60,974 nt of DNA from Lujinxingiaceae bacterium (GCA_013697635.1 JACCWM010000028.1:1-60974), one strand, 5' to 3'. Shown: positions 18,355-30,300, counted from the first letter of the stretch. Program-made: numbers and translations. Notes: generated by a model not told the origin, from the sequence alone.

Positions 18355-19674
18355 TGCCGCTTGTCCTCTCCATGATCGTCTGCTCGAGGCGCTCTTTGAG
18401 CGAGTCGACCTTGATTTTCTCGACGACCTCGGCCGCAAAGGCGTAGGTGAGCAGGTTCTTGGCGCTCAGCGGATCGAGGCCGCGACTCTCCAGATAAAAG
18501 AGCTGCTCGTCTTCGAGTTGGCCGACCGTGGCGCCGTGCGAGCAGACCACGTCGTCGGCCAAAATCTCGAGCTGGGGTTTGGTGTCAACGGTTGCGCGAC
18601 GGCTCAAGAGCAGGTTCTGATTGAGCTGCTCAGAGCGGGTCTGCTGGGCGTCGAGGCGCACAAATATCTTGCCGTTGAACACCGTCTGGCTCTTGCCGTC
18701 GGCGATGCACTTGTGAAGCTGGAAGCTTCGTGAGTTGGGCCGCGCGTGGTCGATTGCCGAGTGGGTATCGGCCACCTGGTCGCCATCGACATAGGCCAGG
18801 CCATCGAGCGTGCAGTCGATGTTCGTGCCCTCAAAGAGCGCGTAGGAGTCATTTCGGCTGAGCTTCGCGCCCAGAGCGATCGCCGTGGAGTGATAACGGC
18901 TGTCCGAGCTCAAGTTGATCAAGTTTCGGGCAATGTGAAAGGCCGCGGTGCTCTCGCGCTGGACCTTGACGTGCTCGACGTGGGCGTTTTTACCCACGGC
19001 AATCTCGTTGACGACGTTGGTGAAGTAGACACCCTGGCCGTCCAGGCTCACGTAGTCTTCGACCACGGTGAGCTCGCTGCTCTCTCCGGCGACGATCAAA
19101 TTTCGCGGATGCGTGGCAAAAGCCGCCTCGCCTGCCACCGAGAGGTTCAAGATGTGAACGGGGTGCTCGACGACGACGTTTTTGGGCACGAGGATCACTA
19201 CGCCGTCGTCAAAAGCGGCGCTGTTAAGCCCGTAGAAGTAGTCGTCGGCAAACCAGCGGTTTTGACCCACGTGCTCGCGCACGCTGTCGAGCTTGTCGCT
19301 TGCGCCGAGCTCCTTCCAGGTCGAGACGACCACGCCTGCGGGCAGATCGAGCACGCTCGAGAGTTCGGGTACATGGTGGCCGTTGACAAAGAGCAGCGTC
19401 GATCCTGCCGACTCGGGCAAGCGGTATTCGGCGAGCTCGGTGGCGTCGGGCAGACGCACGGGGGCGGCCCCAAAGCGCTGATCGGTGAGCGGGCGCAACT
19501 TCGTAAAGCGCCACTCTTCATGGCGCGTGGTGGGCACGTCGAGCGCTTCGAGGCGCTGAGCGCACTGCTTGCGATAAGCAGTCAACCAGGCCGGACCACC
19601 GGCCTGGCCGGCGTCGAGCGCATCGAGAAATTGTTGGACGAAGGCGCTGCGCCCTTCGTGGTTGATTGCGACGC

Positions 19675-19678
<4 letters not shown>
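18344..19678 (-). CDS. sufD: SufD, Fe-S scaffold subunit
   Basis: 444 aa subunit of the SufBCD scaffold complex. The C-terminal beta-helix family pattern is visible ([24 protein letters not shown]), as is the conserved HARPNSRSF region. It forms a heterodimer with SufB on the SufC ATPase dimer. The ATG at 19678 overlaps the sufC stop (ATGA). An upstream in-frame start would add 10 residues lying within sufC and is disfavoured. Confidence 0.94.
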
Positions 19679-20436
<758 letters not shown>

Positions 20437-20519
20437 GTTTTTCTCGTCTCGTGTTTAGGCGCTTTGCGCGCTCAGCGTTCAGCGACGGCATCGGTATCTC
20501 GAAAAAGGGTGGCGCGGGC

Positions 20520-21962
20520 TTAGCCGACGCTGCCTTCGAGCTTGATGCCGAGAAGTTTCTGGGCTTCGACGGCGAACTCCATGGGGAGCTCGTGAAAGAC
20601 CTCTTTGCAAAAGCCGTTGATGATCATCGAGATTGCATCCTCTACGCCGATTCCGCGCTGCAGAAAGTAGAAGATCTGGTCCTCGCCGATGCGTGAGGTC
20701 GACGCCTCATGCTCGACCTTGGCCGTCGGATTCTGCACCTGGATATAGGGGAAGGTGTGGGCCCCGCAGCGATCGCCAATCAGCATCGAGTCGCACTCGG
20801 AGTAGTTACGCGCGCCGTCGGCGCCGGGCGTGATCTTGACCAGGCCACGGTAGCTGTTTTGCGAGACGCCGGCGGCGATGCCCTTGCTGATGATCGTGCT
20901 GCGCGTGTTCTTGCCGATGTGAATCATCTTGGTGCCGGTGTCGGCCTGCTGATGATGGTTGGTCAAGGCCACCGAATAGAACTCGCCAATCGAGTTGTCA
21001 CCCTTGAGGATGCAGCTCGGATACTTCCAGGTGATTGCCGATCCGGTCTCGACCTGGGTCCACGAGATCTTGGAGTTCTTGCCCTCACAAAGCCCGCGCT
21101 TGGTCACGAAGTTGAAGATGCCGCCCACGCCGTTCTCGTCGCCGGCGTACCAGTTTTGCACCGTCGAGTACTTGATCTCGGCGTCGTCGAAGGTCACGAG
21201 CTCGACCACCGCCGCATGCAGCTGGTTGGTGTCGAACTGGGGCGCCGTGCATCCCTCGAGATAGCTCACGTAGGCGCCCTCCTCGCACACGATCAGGGTG
21301 CGCTCAAACTGGCCGCTGTCCTGGGTGTTGATGCGAAAATAGGTCGACAGCTCCATGGGGCTCTTGACGCCCTTGGGCACGTAGACAAACGAGCCGTCGG
21401 TGAAGACCGCCGAGTTGAGCGCGGCATAGAAGTTGTCGGTGTAGGGCACGACGCTGCCGCAGTACTTCTCGATGAGCTCGGGATAATCTTTGACCGCCTC
21501 GGAGAACGAGCAGAAGATCACGCCGGCCTCAGCGAGCTGCTTGCGAAAGGTCGTGGCCACGGAGACGGAGTCGAAGACGGCGTCGACGGCCACGTTTTGC
21601 AGCATCTTCTGCTCGGAGAGCGGAATGCCCAGCTTGGCATAGACTTCGAGAATTTGAGGATCGACCTCGTCGAGGCTGTCGAGCTTCTTCTTCTGCTTGG
21701 GCGCCGAGTAGTAGATGATCTTTTGAAAATCCGGCTTCTCGTAGTGCACGTTGGCCCACTCGGGCTCTTCCAGCGTCAGCCAGTGGCGGTAAGCCTTGAG
21801 ACGAAACTCGAGCATGAACTCGGGCTCGCCCTTTTTGGCCGAGATGAAGCGAATCACGTCCTCGCTCAAACCGGGCGCGATGGTGTCGGACTCGATGTCG
21901 GAGACAAAGCCGTACTTGTAGGGCTTGTCGAGTAAGGCTTCGAGATTGCTGGTGGTCGTCAT
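20520..21962 (-). CDS. sufB: SufB, Fe-S scaffold subunit
   Basis: 480 aa, the normal length for SufB. Conserved segments include [12 protein letters not shown] near the N-terminus, [53 protein letters not shown] cut into strands of the beta-helix, and [22 protein letters not shown] at the C-terminus. It is the first structural gene, 45 bp behind the regulator gene. Confidence 0.96.
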   Translation of the reverse strand: MTTTSNLEALLDKPYKYGFVSDIESDTIAPGLSEDVIRFISAKKGEPEFMLEFRLKAYRHWLTLEEPEWANVHYEKPDFQKIIYYSAPKQKKKLDSLDEVDPQILEVYAKLGIPLSEQKMLQNVAVDAVFDSVSVATTFRKQLAEAGVIFCSFSEAVKDYPELIEKYCGSVVPYTDNFYAALNSAVFTDGSFVYVPKGVKSPMELSTYFRINTQDSGQFERTLIVCEEGAYVSYLEGCTAPQFDTNQLHAAVVELVTFDDAEIKYSTVQNWYAGDENGVGGIFNFVTKRGLCEGKNSKISWTQVETGSAITWKYPSCILKGDNSIGEFYSVALTNHHQQADTGTKMIHIGKNTRSTIISKGIAAGVSQNSYRGLVKITPGADGARNYSECDSMLIGDRCGAHTFPYIQVQNPTAKVEHEASTSRIGEDQIFYFLQRGIGVEDAISMIINGFCKEVFHELPMEFAVEAQKLLGIKLEGSVG

Positions 21963-22007
21963 GGCTTTCCTCTAGCTGTTTCGTTTCAAACGTATTTGTG
22001 GCTGCGC

Positions 22008-22484
22008 CTAGCGCAGCTCGGCCGCCTGGCTGATTTGGCGAACGTTGGCCAGGTGGCGGGCCACCGAGCGTTCGTCCTGAATCAAGACCGCGAGCGGAAT
22101 GTTATCCAGGGTGTGCACCACAAAATCCGAGATGTGCTGCCAGACCGGGCGAATCGAGCAGTTGCCCGTGTTGCTGCAGACGCTGAGCTCGCCGGTGTGT
22201 CGCTCGCAGATGTTTTCGGTCTCGGGCATGCCGCCCAAAACACGCATCGCATCGCCAAGCGAGATGTCCGCCGGGTTCGCATTCAGCACGAAGCCACCCT
22301 GCGAGCCGCGCCTCGAATCGATCAGCCCGCCGGTCGACAAGATGCGCAAGATCTTCTGCGCATAAGGCAGCGACAGCCCCTCACGATCCGCGATTGCCTG
22401 AGCCGAAATCGACTCACCATCGGGCTGCTCGGCGACCCTCAACAGGCAGCGCAGTCCATACTCTTCGAGTGCCGTGATTTTCAT
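22008..22484 (-). CDS. Rrf2-family Fe-S-sensing regulator of the suf operon (IscR/SufR-like)
   Basis: 158 aa: an N-terminal winged helix (MKITALEEYGLRCLL...SLPYAQKILRILSTGGLIDSRRGSQGGF) and three Cys for a cluster, Cys93, Cys103 and Cys109 (spacing C-x9-C-x5-C, wider than the C-x5-C-x5-C of E. coli IscR). Such proteins repress or activate Fe-S assembly genes according to cluster occupancy. The ATG at 22484 follows GCAGGA by 7 nt; a longer in-frame start adds 17 non-homologous residues. It heads the operon, so it probably autoregulates through the two 15-bp sites just upstream. Confidence 0.9.
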   Translation of the reverse strand: MKITALEEYGLRCLLRVAEQPDGESISAQAIADREGLSLPYAQKILRILSTGGLIDSRRGSQGGFVLNANPADISLGDAMRVLGGMPETENICERHTGELSVCSNTGNCSIRPVWQHISDFVVHTLDNIPLAVLIQDERSVARHLANVRQISQAAELR

Positions 22485-22533
22485 GTTCAGTCCTGCCTTG
22501 CGGTTCAGTCCTAACGTCGGCGACTGCGATACC

Positions 22534-22548
22534 ATACCTGAGGGTACA
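22534..22548. promoter_or_regulatory. Candidate operator 1 for the Rrf2 regulator
   Basis: ATACCTGAGGGTACA, with inverted TACC/GGTA halves, 50 bp upstream of the regulator start codon and just beyond a -35-like TTGAAT on the minus strand. It shares 11 of 15 bases with a second site exactly 40 bp away. Confidence 0.5.
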
Positions 22549-22573
22549 CATTCAAGCCGCTAAACGCCTACTC

Positions 22574-22588
22574 ATACCTTTTAGTACA
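22574..22588. promoter_or_regulatory. Candidate operator 2 for the Rrf2 regulator
   Basis: ATACCTTTTAGTACA, in the same orientation as site 1 and 40 bp (about four helical turns) away. On the minus strand it reads TGTACTAAAAGGTAT, which resembles ACTAAAAxGGTA-type Rrf2 boxes. It could also control the divergent ligase gene. Confidence 0.5.
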
Positions 22589-22842
22589 CTTTTGTCGCAT
22601 CCAAGCTCTATAAGGGTTTAGCGCGCTTGTGCACCGATCTAACAGAGCACGTGGGGGATTTATTTTGGGAGATATTCCAGACCGAATTGGGCAGTCCAAC
22701 AAGGGTAGACCCTTCGCCACCGAGCGGCAAAGACGGTGAGTCGCACGGGGCGGTTGCTCGATTGTGTGTTGAAGCATATAGAATGTCGGCATCTGATTTT
22801 GAGTTTTATCAACAGCGACAATGCCGCGAACGGGTGAGAGCC

Positions 22843-24843
22843 ATGATGACGTTGAATGACTGGGAGACGATGACGCTTCAGCAGTTGGAGGAAGCGGTTC
22901 AGTATCACAATCGCAAATACTGGGTTGATGACAGCCCTGAGATCAGTGATCCAGAGTTTGACAAGATGGTCGAGGCGCTGCGCGAGCGGGCACCCGACAG
23001 CGCCGTGCTCGACGCGATTGGGCCGGCTGGAGCGGGCATCGAGGAGTTGGACCCGTCGCTCGAAAAATGCCCGCACGATCCGCCCATGCTCTCGCTCGAC
23101 AAGTGCTACGACGAGGCGACGCTGGTGCGCTGGTTCGAAAAATTCGAGGGCGCAGCCATCACCACGCCCAAGATCGACGGCGTGGCGGCGAGCATTCGCT
23201 ACGACTCCAAGGGACGCTTCTGCCTGGCGGCGACGCGCGGCAACGGGGTGCTCGGCGAGGTGATCACCGAGAACGTGCGCCACATTGTGGGGCTTCCGAC
23301 GCAAGTCGACGTGCCCAACCTCGAGGTGCGCGGCGAGGCCTACATGCCGATCTCGGTGTTCGACGAGCACTTCAAGGAGGCCTATTTGAGCCCGCGCAAT
23401 CTCACGGCCGGTGCGCTCAAGCTCAAAGATCCCACGCGCGTAGCCGGCTACGACATCCATTTCTTCGCCTACGACGCCATCGGCCTCGACGTGAGCACCG
23501 AGAGCGAGAAGCTCGAACGCCTCGCGGCGATGGGTTTTGAGACCGCGCCTGCCGAGCTGATCGAGCACGACGACTTGCAGGAGGCCTTTGACCGCGTGGC
23601 GGCCAAACGCTCGAGCCTGGCCTACGAGACCGACGGCGTCGTCTACAAGGCCGACTCGATCGCCGAGCAGGTGCGCCTGGGCCACACGGCCCACCATCCG
23701 CGCTACGCCATCGCCTATAAGTTTCAAGGCGACGTTGGCGACAGCGTGCTGCGCGAGGTGCACTGGAGCGTATCGCGCACCGGGGCGATCAACCCCGTGG
23801 GCATCGTCGATCCGGTCAAGCTCACCGGCGCGATCGTCACGCGCGTGAGCCTGCACAACCTCTCGATCATGGAGAATCTCGGCGGCGAGGGGGGGTTGAG
23901 GCTCAATTCGCGCGTCTTGATGATGCGCCGAGGCGGCGTCATTCCCAACCTGGAAAAGGTGCTCGAAGCCGGCGACGTGCCCGTCGAGCTTCCCACCGAA
24001 TGTCCGGGCTGCGGGGCCCAGACCTACCGCCAAAACGACGTGCTCTTTGCCCACCACAAAGACGACTGTCGCAGCGCGCGGCTCAAACAGATCGAGCATT
24101 TTGCCGTGGTCATGGAGATCAAGGGCTTTGGGCCCAAGGTGCTCGAGGCGCTCTACGACGATGGCATTGTCACCGAGCCGGCCGACTTCTTTGCGCTGAC
24201 CGTCGAGGCGTTGTGCTCACTGGATCGCGTCGGCCTCAAGCTCGCTGAGAAGCTCGTAGCGCGCGCTCAGGAGCGACGCACGATTCGCGCCGACATCTTC
24301 CTTCGCGCGCTGGGCATCGACGAGCTTGGCAAGCACGTCAGTAAGATCCTCATCTCACACTTCGACTCGATCGAGGCGATTCTCAATGTCACGCCCGAGG
24401 AGCTCGCCGCGATTCATACCATCGGCGAGGTCATTGCCCGAAAGGTCACCGATGGACTGGCGATAAACCGGCTGGTGATCGAGGATCTGGTCAACACGGT
24501 CAACCTGGTCTTTCCGCCGACGCGCCCGGCCGACGCCGACGGCGACGACGAAGAGAGCGTCAACTCGTTCTCAGCCCTGAGCAAAAAGAGCGTGCTTTTT
24601 ACCGGCACGCTCGAGGCGATGAAGCGCAGCGACGCGATGGCTCAGGTCGAAGCGCTCGGCGGCACATCGCCCTCCTCGGTGGTTCGCGACCTCGACTATC
24701 TGGTCATCGGCGACGCCGATATGGAGAAGTTCAACCAGGGTTGGCGCTCGAGCAAGCTCAAGAAGGCCGAGCAATTCAACGCCCAGGGCGGTGACATCAA
24801 GATCATCGGTGAATCGGAGTTCTTGTCGTTGTTGAAAAACTAA
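22843..24843 (+). CDS. ligA: NAD-dependent DNA ligase (LigA family), divergent
   Basis: 666 aa with the whole LigA layout. Domain Ia has YHNRKYWVDDSPEISDPEFD. The adenylation domain has Lys110 in KIDG (usual KLDG). An OB fold, a zinc ribbon, HhH repeats and a C-terminal BRCT domain (KSVLFTGTLEAMKRSDA) follow. Several signature residues are unusual: TRGNGVLGEVIT where TRGDGxxGEDVT is usual, and a zinc motif of Cys387, Cys390, His404/405 and Cys409 instead of four Cys. It joins nicked DNA using NAD if active. The start at the MM pair is chosen for length against the family; an upstream ATG at 22783 is possible. The 358 bp before it hold the suf operators and no other gene. Confidence 0.88.
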   Translation: MMTLNDWETMTLQQLEEAVQYHNRKYWVDDSPEISDPEFDKMVEALRERAPDSAVLDAIGPAGAGIEELDPSLEKCPHDPPMLSLDKCYDEATLVRWFEKFEGAAITTPKIDGVAASIRYDSKGRFCLAATRGNGVLGEVITENVRHIVGLPTQVDVPNLEVRGEAYMPISVFDEHFKEAYLSPRNLTAGALKLKDPTRVAGYDIHFFAYDAIGLDVSTESEKLERLAAMGFETAPAELIEHDDLQEAFDRVAAKRSSLAYETDGVVYKADSIAEQVRLGHTAHHPRYAIAYKFQGDVGDSVLREVHWSVSRTGAINPVGIVDPVKLTGAIVTRVSLHNLSIMENLGGEGGLRLNSRVLMMRRGGVIPNLEKVLEAGDVPVELPTECPGCGAQTYRQNDVLFAHHKDDCRSARLKQIEHFAVVMEIKGFGPKVLEALYDDGIVTEPADFFALTVEALCSLDRVGLKLAEKLVARAQERRTIRADIFLRALGIDELGKHVSKILISHFDSIEAILNVTPEELAAIHTIGEVIARKVTDGLAINRLVIEDLVNTVNLVFPPTRPADADGDDEESVNSFSALSKKSVLFTGTLEAMKRSDAMAQVEALGGTSPSSVVRDLDYLVIGDADMEKFNQGWRSSKLKKAEQFNAQGGDIKIIGESEFLSLLKN

Positions 24844-25192
24844 GCGTCTTTTCGTCAATCGAAGGCGCCGTGCCGGGAAATTTCAATCAGGAATCATACG
24901 TTTCAATTCGGACAGTTATCGCGTTCCCGCCTGATCAGTGGCTTTGCGTCCGTGATCAATGAGCGGTTTACCGCGCTCAATTGTGGCGAGGTTTATGACA
25001 AACAATGGAGTTGCGCTCACCCTCTAATCTGTTAGAATCGCTTGCGTATCTCGACTTTATTGAAATAAAAACATTGGTCGTCTTTGCCGATGATGGCTGT
25101 GGTTATTGTGCCCCTACCAGGCTCCAAGACCATATCCCCAAATGCCAAGGCCACCCGGAGCCGCACGCCCTTTTTTCTTGCACAGGGACGGG
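24844..25192. other. Gene-free stretch with a candidate promoter for the hybrid kinase
   Basis: No coding sequence or RNA gene is apparent. TTGCGC (25011-25016) and TAGAAT (25033-25038), spaced 16 bp, form a plausible sigma-70 promoter leaving a leader of about 150 nt before the kinase gene. The region is AT-richer than its flanks. Confidence 0.4.
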
Positions 25193-26464
25193 ATGTACTC
25201 AGTAACGAATACGAGCTCCAAAGGAACATTCCTCGTCATTGACGACGAGCCGGATATTCTCGACGCAATCGCCCGCCTGTTTCGAAAGGACTACGAGGTC
25301 CTGACGGCTCAGACAGTAGCCGAGGCTTGGGAGCTCATTGAAAGCCATAATGTGGAGGTCGTGATGACCGACCAGCGTATGCCCAAGATGTCGGGCATCG
25401 AGTTTCTGGCCGAGCTTCGCAAAACCCACCCCCACATCGTGCGCGTCTTGTTCACCGGCTACAGCAACATCAGCGACGTGATCGATGCGATCAACGAAGG
25501 CCATGTCTACCGCTACATCAGCAAGCCCTGGAAGCCCGTCGAGCTGCGCCTCTTTGTAGCGCAGGCCTTTGAATTCTATCGCTCGCTTCGCGAGCGTGAC
25601 GAGCTGCTCAAGCAGCTGCGCCTGGCCAACGATCTGCTCGAGCAGCAAAACGCCCTGCTCAGCGCGGCCAACGCCGAGCTCAAGATGCTCGATCGCGTCA
25701 AGAATGTGTTCATGGAGGTGGTCAGCCACGAGCTGAATACGCCGATTGCGATCGTCTTTGGCTATACCTTCTTGCTTCGAAAGGAGCTCAACGACAATCT
25801 CTCCTCGGTGGCCAGCAAGGCGCTGGCCGGGATTGATTCGAGCGCGGTTCGCCTCAAGAACATCTCCAACCGTATCTTCAAGATGCTCGCCGAGGAGAGC
25901 CCCAGCGCGACGCTCGATCTGGAGTGGGTGGATCTGCGCAAGTTCGTCAGCTCGTTGCACGATCAGATCGACCCCTTCTTGCAAAAGCGTAATCAGACGC
26001 TGGAGACGACCATCGCCGCCGAGGCGCGCAGCATCTTGGCCGACGAGGACAAGCTCAACGACATGTGCCTCAACCTGCTGATGAACGCGATCAAGTTCTC
26101 CTACGACGACCAGGCGATCTCGCTCGAGATCGCCCCGGACAAGGACGACCAGGAGCTGCTCACGATCACCGTGCGCGACAACGGTATTGGCATCCCCGAC
26201 GAAGACATCGCTCAAATCTTTGACGTCTTTTTCAGCACGTTCAACTCCGGCCATCACTCTTCGGGCCAGTTCGAATTCGGCAAGCGCGGCATCGGTCTGG
26301 GCCTCTCGGTGGCCAAGCGCTTCGCCGAGATGCACGGTGGCTACATCAAGGTCGACAGCCAGGAAGGCCGCGGCTCCCTGTTCACGGTTTACCTTCCCAT
26401 ACAGCCCGACAGCGCCATCACCTCACCCCACGCCGACACGCACGCTCAGCACGCACCCCACTGA
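25193..26464 (+). CDS. Response regulator-histidine kinase hybrid (REC-HisKA-HATPase)
   Basis: 423 aa soluble signalling protein. The N-terminal receiver domain has acidic pair Asp17-Asp18, phosphoacceptor Asp60 (VVMTDQRMP) and Lys in YISKPWKP. A coiled coil (LLEQQNALLSAANAELKML) follows, then HisKA with EVVSHELNTPI and an HATPase with NLLMNAIKFS, DNGIGIP and GKRGIGLGLSVAK. The order REC first means it probably receives phosphate from another kinase or senses it internally before acting on an unlinked partner. There is no membrane segment. The ATG follows AGGGACGG. No response regulator lies beside it. It is convergent with the methyltransferase gene, 5 bp apart. Confidence 0.93.
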   Translation: MYSVTNTSSKGTFLVIDDEPDILDAIARLFRKDYEVLTAQTVAEAWELIESHNVEVVMTDQRMPKMSGIEFLAELRKTHPHIVRVLFTGYSNISDVIDAINEGHVYRYISKPWKPVELRLFVAQAFEFYRSLRERDELLKQLRLANDLLEQQNALLSAANAELKMLDRVKNVFMEVVSHELNTPIAIVFGYTFLLRKELNDNLSSVASKALAGIDSSAVRLKNISNRIFKMLAEESPSATLDLEWVDLRKFVSSLHDQIDPFLQKRNQTLETTIAAEARSILADEDKLNDMCLNLLMNAIKFSYDDQAISLEIAPDKDDQELLTITVRDNGIGIPDEDIAQIFDVFFSTFNSGHHSSGQFEFGKRGIGLGLSVAKRFAEMHGGYIKVDSQEGRGSLFTVYLPIQPDSAITSPHADTHAQHAPH

Positions 26465-26469
26465 TCGCG

Positions 26470-27303
26470 TCAACGGCGACCGTGCGCCAGCCGCGCCCGA
26501 AACAAGTCCGCTTGCTCACCTGTGGGTGCGCAAGGGCCATCGAGAATCTCTGCGGCGCGCTCCCAGGCGCCGGCCTCGAGCCACAGCCATGCCCGCTCGA
26601 GCGGGGTCGCTTCGCGGCCCCAAAGGCTATTCAACACGCGCTCATGCGCGACAAAGGGGGCCTCGTTCAGCCAGCTAGGTGCCGGTGCCTCGTCTTGCCA
26701 GAGGTAGAGGGCGAGGTCGGTTTGAAGAAAATCGGTGCGCACGGCGTAGTTTGTGGCGAGCTTGAGGCCGAGGGCTTCGAGCTCGTGCGTGAATGCGCCG
26801 AGTAGGGCCGGCTCGCTTCGAAGGGCCGCGCGTGATTCGACGACCTCTTCGTTGAGCACAACCAGGCAGAAGACTCTCTGGCTCAGCGCAAAGCCGCGCT
26901 CAACGAGTCGCGTCATGCGTTGGATGCGCGCAGCATCATCGGGTGCGCTGACGCCGCTGACGAGGGTGCCCACGGCCAAGACGGCATCAAAGCGCTGCTG
27001 GTCGAGGCTGGGTGAGAAGACGTCGGTGGCCATGAAGTCGGCGTTTGGAAAGCGGGCACGGGCGTGGGCGACGGCCAGGCTCAAGCGATCGATGCCCGTG
27101 TAGTGCAACACCCGCCCGGTGGCTTCCAGGTAAGCATAGAGATTGCCGGGGCCGCAGCCGACGTCGAGCAGGCTGGTCTCGGGGCTAAAGGCCAGCGCGT
27201 CGAGGGCGACCTCGTAGCGAAGCATTTGCTCCAGGCGGTGGCGCCAGCCGGCGGCGATGACCGGATCTCCGTGGCGATAGAGCTCGTCATAATATTCATT
27301 CAT
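26470..27303 (-). CDS. SAM-dependent methyltransferase-like protein
   Basis: 277 aa class I methyltransferase fold with motif I LLDVGCGPGN near residue 48 and the following FDAVLAVGTLVSG strand. After the fold comes a tail of about 55 residues with a helical-repeat look (ATPLERAWLWLEAGAWERAAEIL). The substrate cannot be deduced. The ATG at 27303 overlaps the stop of the upstream kinase gene by 8 bp, so translation is coupled and the methyltransferase may act in the same signalling output. The long upstream open extension is antisense-like filler from the kinase gene and is excluded. Confidence 0.8.
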   Translation of the reverse strand: MNEYYDELYRHGDPVIAAGWRHRLEQMLRYEVALDALAFSPETSLLDVGCGPGNLYAYLEATGRVLHYTGIDRLSLAVAHARARFPNADFMATDVFSPSLDQQRFDAVLAVGTLVSGVSAPDDAARIQRMTRLVERGFALSQRVFCLVVLNEEVVESRAALRSEPALLGAFTHELEALGLKLATNYAVRTDFLQTDLALYLWQDEAPAPSWLNEAPFVAHERVLNSLWGREATPLERAWLWLEAGAWERAAEILDGPCAPTGEQADLFRARLAHGRR

Positions 27304-30300
27304 CGGCAAGCCGCACGGTGCGCAGCGTCGGACTGAGGCTGACGCCTTCGTAGTGCGTGCGCGCCAGATGCGTGACACGCTGGGCACGCGCGCGCTCGCC
27401 GGCTTGCGTGGCGATTTCGGCGGCGATAAAGGCCGACGTAGAGATGTTCGGGTCGTTGATACCGGATTGTTCGAGCAGGCGAACGGCCTCTTCGAAGCAA
27501 TAATCCCAGGCCGCCCAGTCGCCCTGCTGCCCGTAGCCGGGCAACAGCCCCACGAGCACATGGGCGAGCAGGCTCCAGTGCTGATTGCGACGAAGCTGAG
27601 CTTCGAGCTCCTCGAACACCTCGTGCGAGTCGTCGAAGCGGCGCTGGTGCAAATAGATCAAGCCCAGGTTGAGGCGCGCATACGTGCTTTGATCCGAGCC
27701 CAGCGATTCGTAGAGCGCGACGGCCTCCAGGCACTGCTCGAGCGCGCCGTCGAAGTCGCCCTGAAGGCGGCGCCAATCGGCGATGTCGTTGAGGCAGTCG
27801 GCGACGCCTATCTGGTTGCCAAGCTGCTCACTGAGGCTTCGGGCTTGCTCGGCGTAGCGCTGGGCCGAGGCGAAGTCGCCGCTCTGGCGCGCGATGTCGC
27901 CCAGGCCGTTGAGGCACTGGGCCACGCCCAACATGTCGCGCTGATGCTCGAAGCGAAGTTGGGCCGCGCCAAAGAGCGCTTCGGCGCGCTCATATTCGCC
28001 GTGCTCCTCGGCGACGCGCGCAAGTCCCAGCCCGGCGCTGGCCAGGCCGGGCTCATCGACGAGTTCGGCGAAGATCTGCTGGGCCATCTGCAAGCTCTGC
28101 GCGGACTGATCGAGGCGGCCAAGCCGGCGCTCCGCCAGGCCCTGTTGCAGCAGTGCGCGCGCCAGGAGGTCTTGCCACTGGCAGCGAATCGCCCAAAAAA
28201 CCGCCTCTCGGCTCACCTTGAGCGCATCACCAAAGCGACCCTGCTGCTCAAAGAGCGCAGCGCGACGTATCCAGCCCTGGCACGTCGAGGGATCGCTGTC
28301 GGGCAGGCCCAAATGCTCGATGATCTCCTCGCGGCGGTCGAGCAGCGCGTGGGCCTTGCCAAAGTCGCTGCGCTCGAGGCTGCGCTCGGCCGCGATGAGC
28401 AGGGGCTCGAGCGCCTCGCCGGGCCAGCCGGCCTCGGTGATGTGCCAGGCATAACGCTCGCTCACGCCGAGATCGCGCGGGCTGTAGAGGTGGTAGAGCA
28501 TGTGCGCGCAGGCCGCATTGGTGTGCTCCCAGCGGCCCTGCTCCTTGCTCGAGCGCTCGATGCTCTCGCGCAACATGCCGTGCACGAAGGCCCAGCCCGA
28601 CTCCAGTGCACGGCCCAGGCCCGCGTCGATCAGCAGACTGACGAAATCGACGTGAATCGACGCCTGCAAGAAGCTGCAGCTCTTTTGCCATTCGCGCTCG
28701 TCGACATCCTGGCCGAGTGCGGCAGCCGCCTCCAGCGCGATCTGAGCCTCGCCACCCAGCTCGTCGACGAGCGTCTGGATGCGCTCGGACCAGATCGCGT
28801 GGATGTCGTCGGGGATCTCGATATCCTCGCCGGGACGCACCTCAAAGCCGACTTGGCCCAAGACGAGCTTACCCTGGGCGACCCAATCGCCGACGAGCTG
28901 GATCGCATAGAGCGGAATACCCCCGGAGCGCGCTTCGACGTGTCGGGCAAGCTCACCGTCGAGTCCGAGCAACTGGCGCACGAGCTCGAGCGAGTCGGTC
29001 TTGGGCAGCGGGTTGACCTCGCAGACGCTGACGCGCGCGTCGTCGAGCAACTCGGCCAACAGGCTTCGCTCGATCGGGCGGTCACGAAAGGCCTCGTCGC
29101 GTGCGGTCATCAAGACGAGCAGCGGCGATGGATTGGTCTGCTGGGCCTCGAGAATGTGGCCAACGAGCGCCAGCGCATCCGAACCCCACTGCACGTCGTC
29201 CATCCAGACGATCACCGGTCGCTGGGCGGCCAAGCGCTGCAAGTGACGATAGATCAGGGCGTGGCGCTGGCGGCTGGAGAAAAAACGCACCGTGCGCACG
29301 GCCAGATCGGCCTCGTCGGCGGAGCGGATCGGCGTGATCAACTCGGTGAGCGCGTTCCACTCGTAGGTGTCGTGAATGCCCTGGCGCCTGACGATGTCAC
29401 GGGTGCGCTCAAAAATCTCGGCGCGGCTCAGGCGCACGCACCGAAGGTGGCGCGCGAGCATACCTTCGATGCCGTCGGCCGGTCCCAGCATGGGGCTGTG
29501 CAGGGCACAAAGCACCGCGGCTGCGCCCACCTCGTGGGCGCGCTCGCAGATCCACTGGGCCAGGCGGGTCTTTCCGGTGCCCGCGCTTCCGCGCACGAGC
29601 ACCACGCGCGCCGACTCCTCGGAGCCAACCGCGCTCAGCAACTCCCAGATCTGGTCGCGCTCCGCGTCGCGATCGACCATCGGGATCGCGCGAAGCCCGT
29701 AGAGGCCCAGCCCGGCGCCAAGCAGCTGCACGGGTTGTGCGGCCACGCTCGGGCGCCGCCAGTTCGTGGGCAGCGGTGGCACCTCTTGAAAGCCGCGATC
29801 GACACAGCTCGCCTCAGGCACCGTCGTCGTCGTCGCCGCTGGTTGCAGCCAGCGCGTGATGTCGAAGGTCACCGTGGGCGTGCGCAGCGTGGGCGCGAGA
29901 TCCAGGTGCGGCAGCAGCATGGTCGGCTCACCGAGCTCGGCGTCGTGGGCCAAGTTGCGCTCGGTGTCGGAGGCCGCGCCAAGCCTGGATGGGCGACGCG
30001 CTGGCGGCTCCTTGTCTGGATCCTCGCCAGGCGGATCGCCCAGTCTGGCCAGCGCGTAGGCTGCGTCGGCTGCGAACTGAAAGCGCTCGCCAGGCTCCTT
30101 TTTGAGCAGTCGGCGAAGCCAGATCTCGAAGCCCTCGGGCAGCGCGATGCGCGCCTTGAGCGCGGGCGGATCGAGCATGATATGGGCCTGGCCCAGCTCC
30201 CAGACGTTCTTGGCTTCAAAGGGAAGCTCGCCAGTGACGAGCTCGTAGACCATGCAGCCCAGAGCGTAGAGGTCGGTCCACGGCCCATAGTCGCGCCAGA

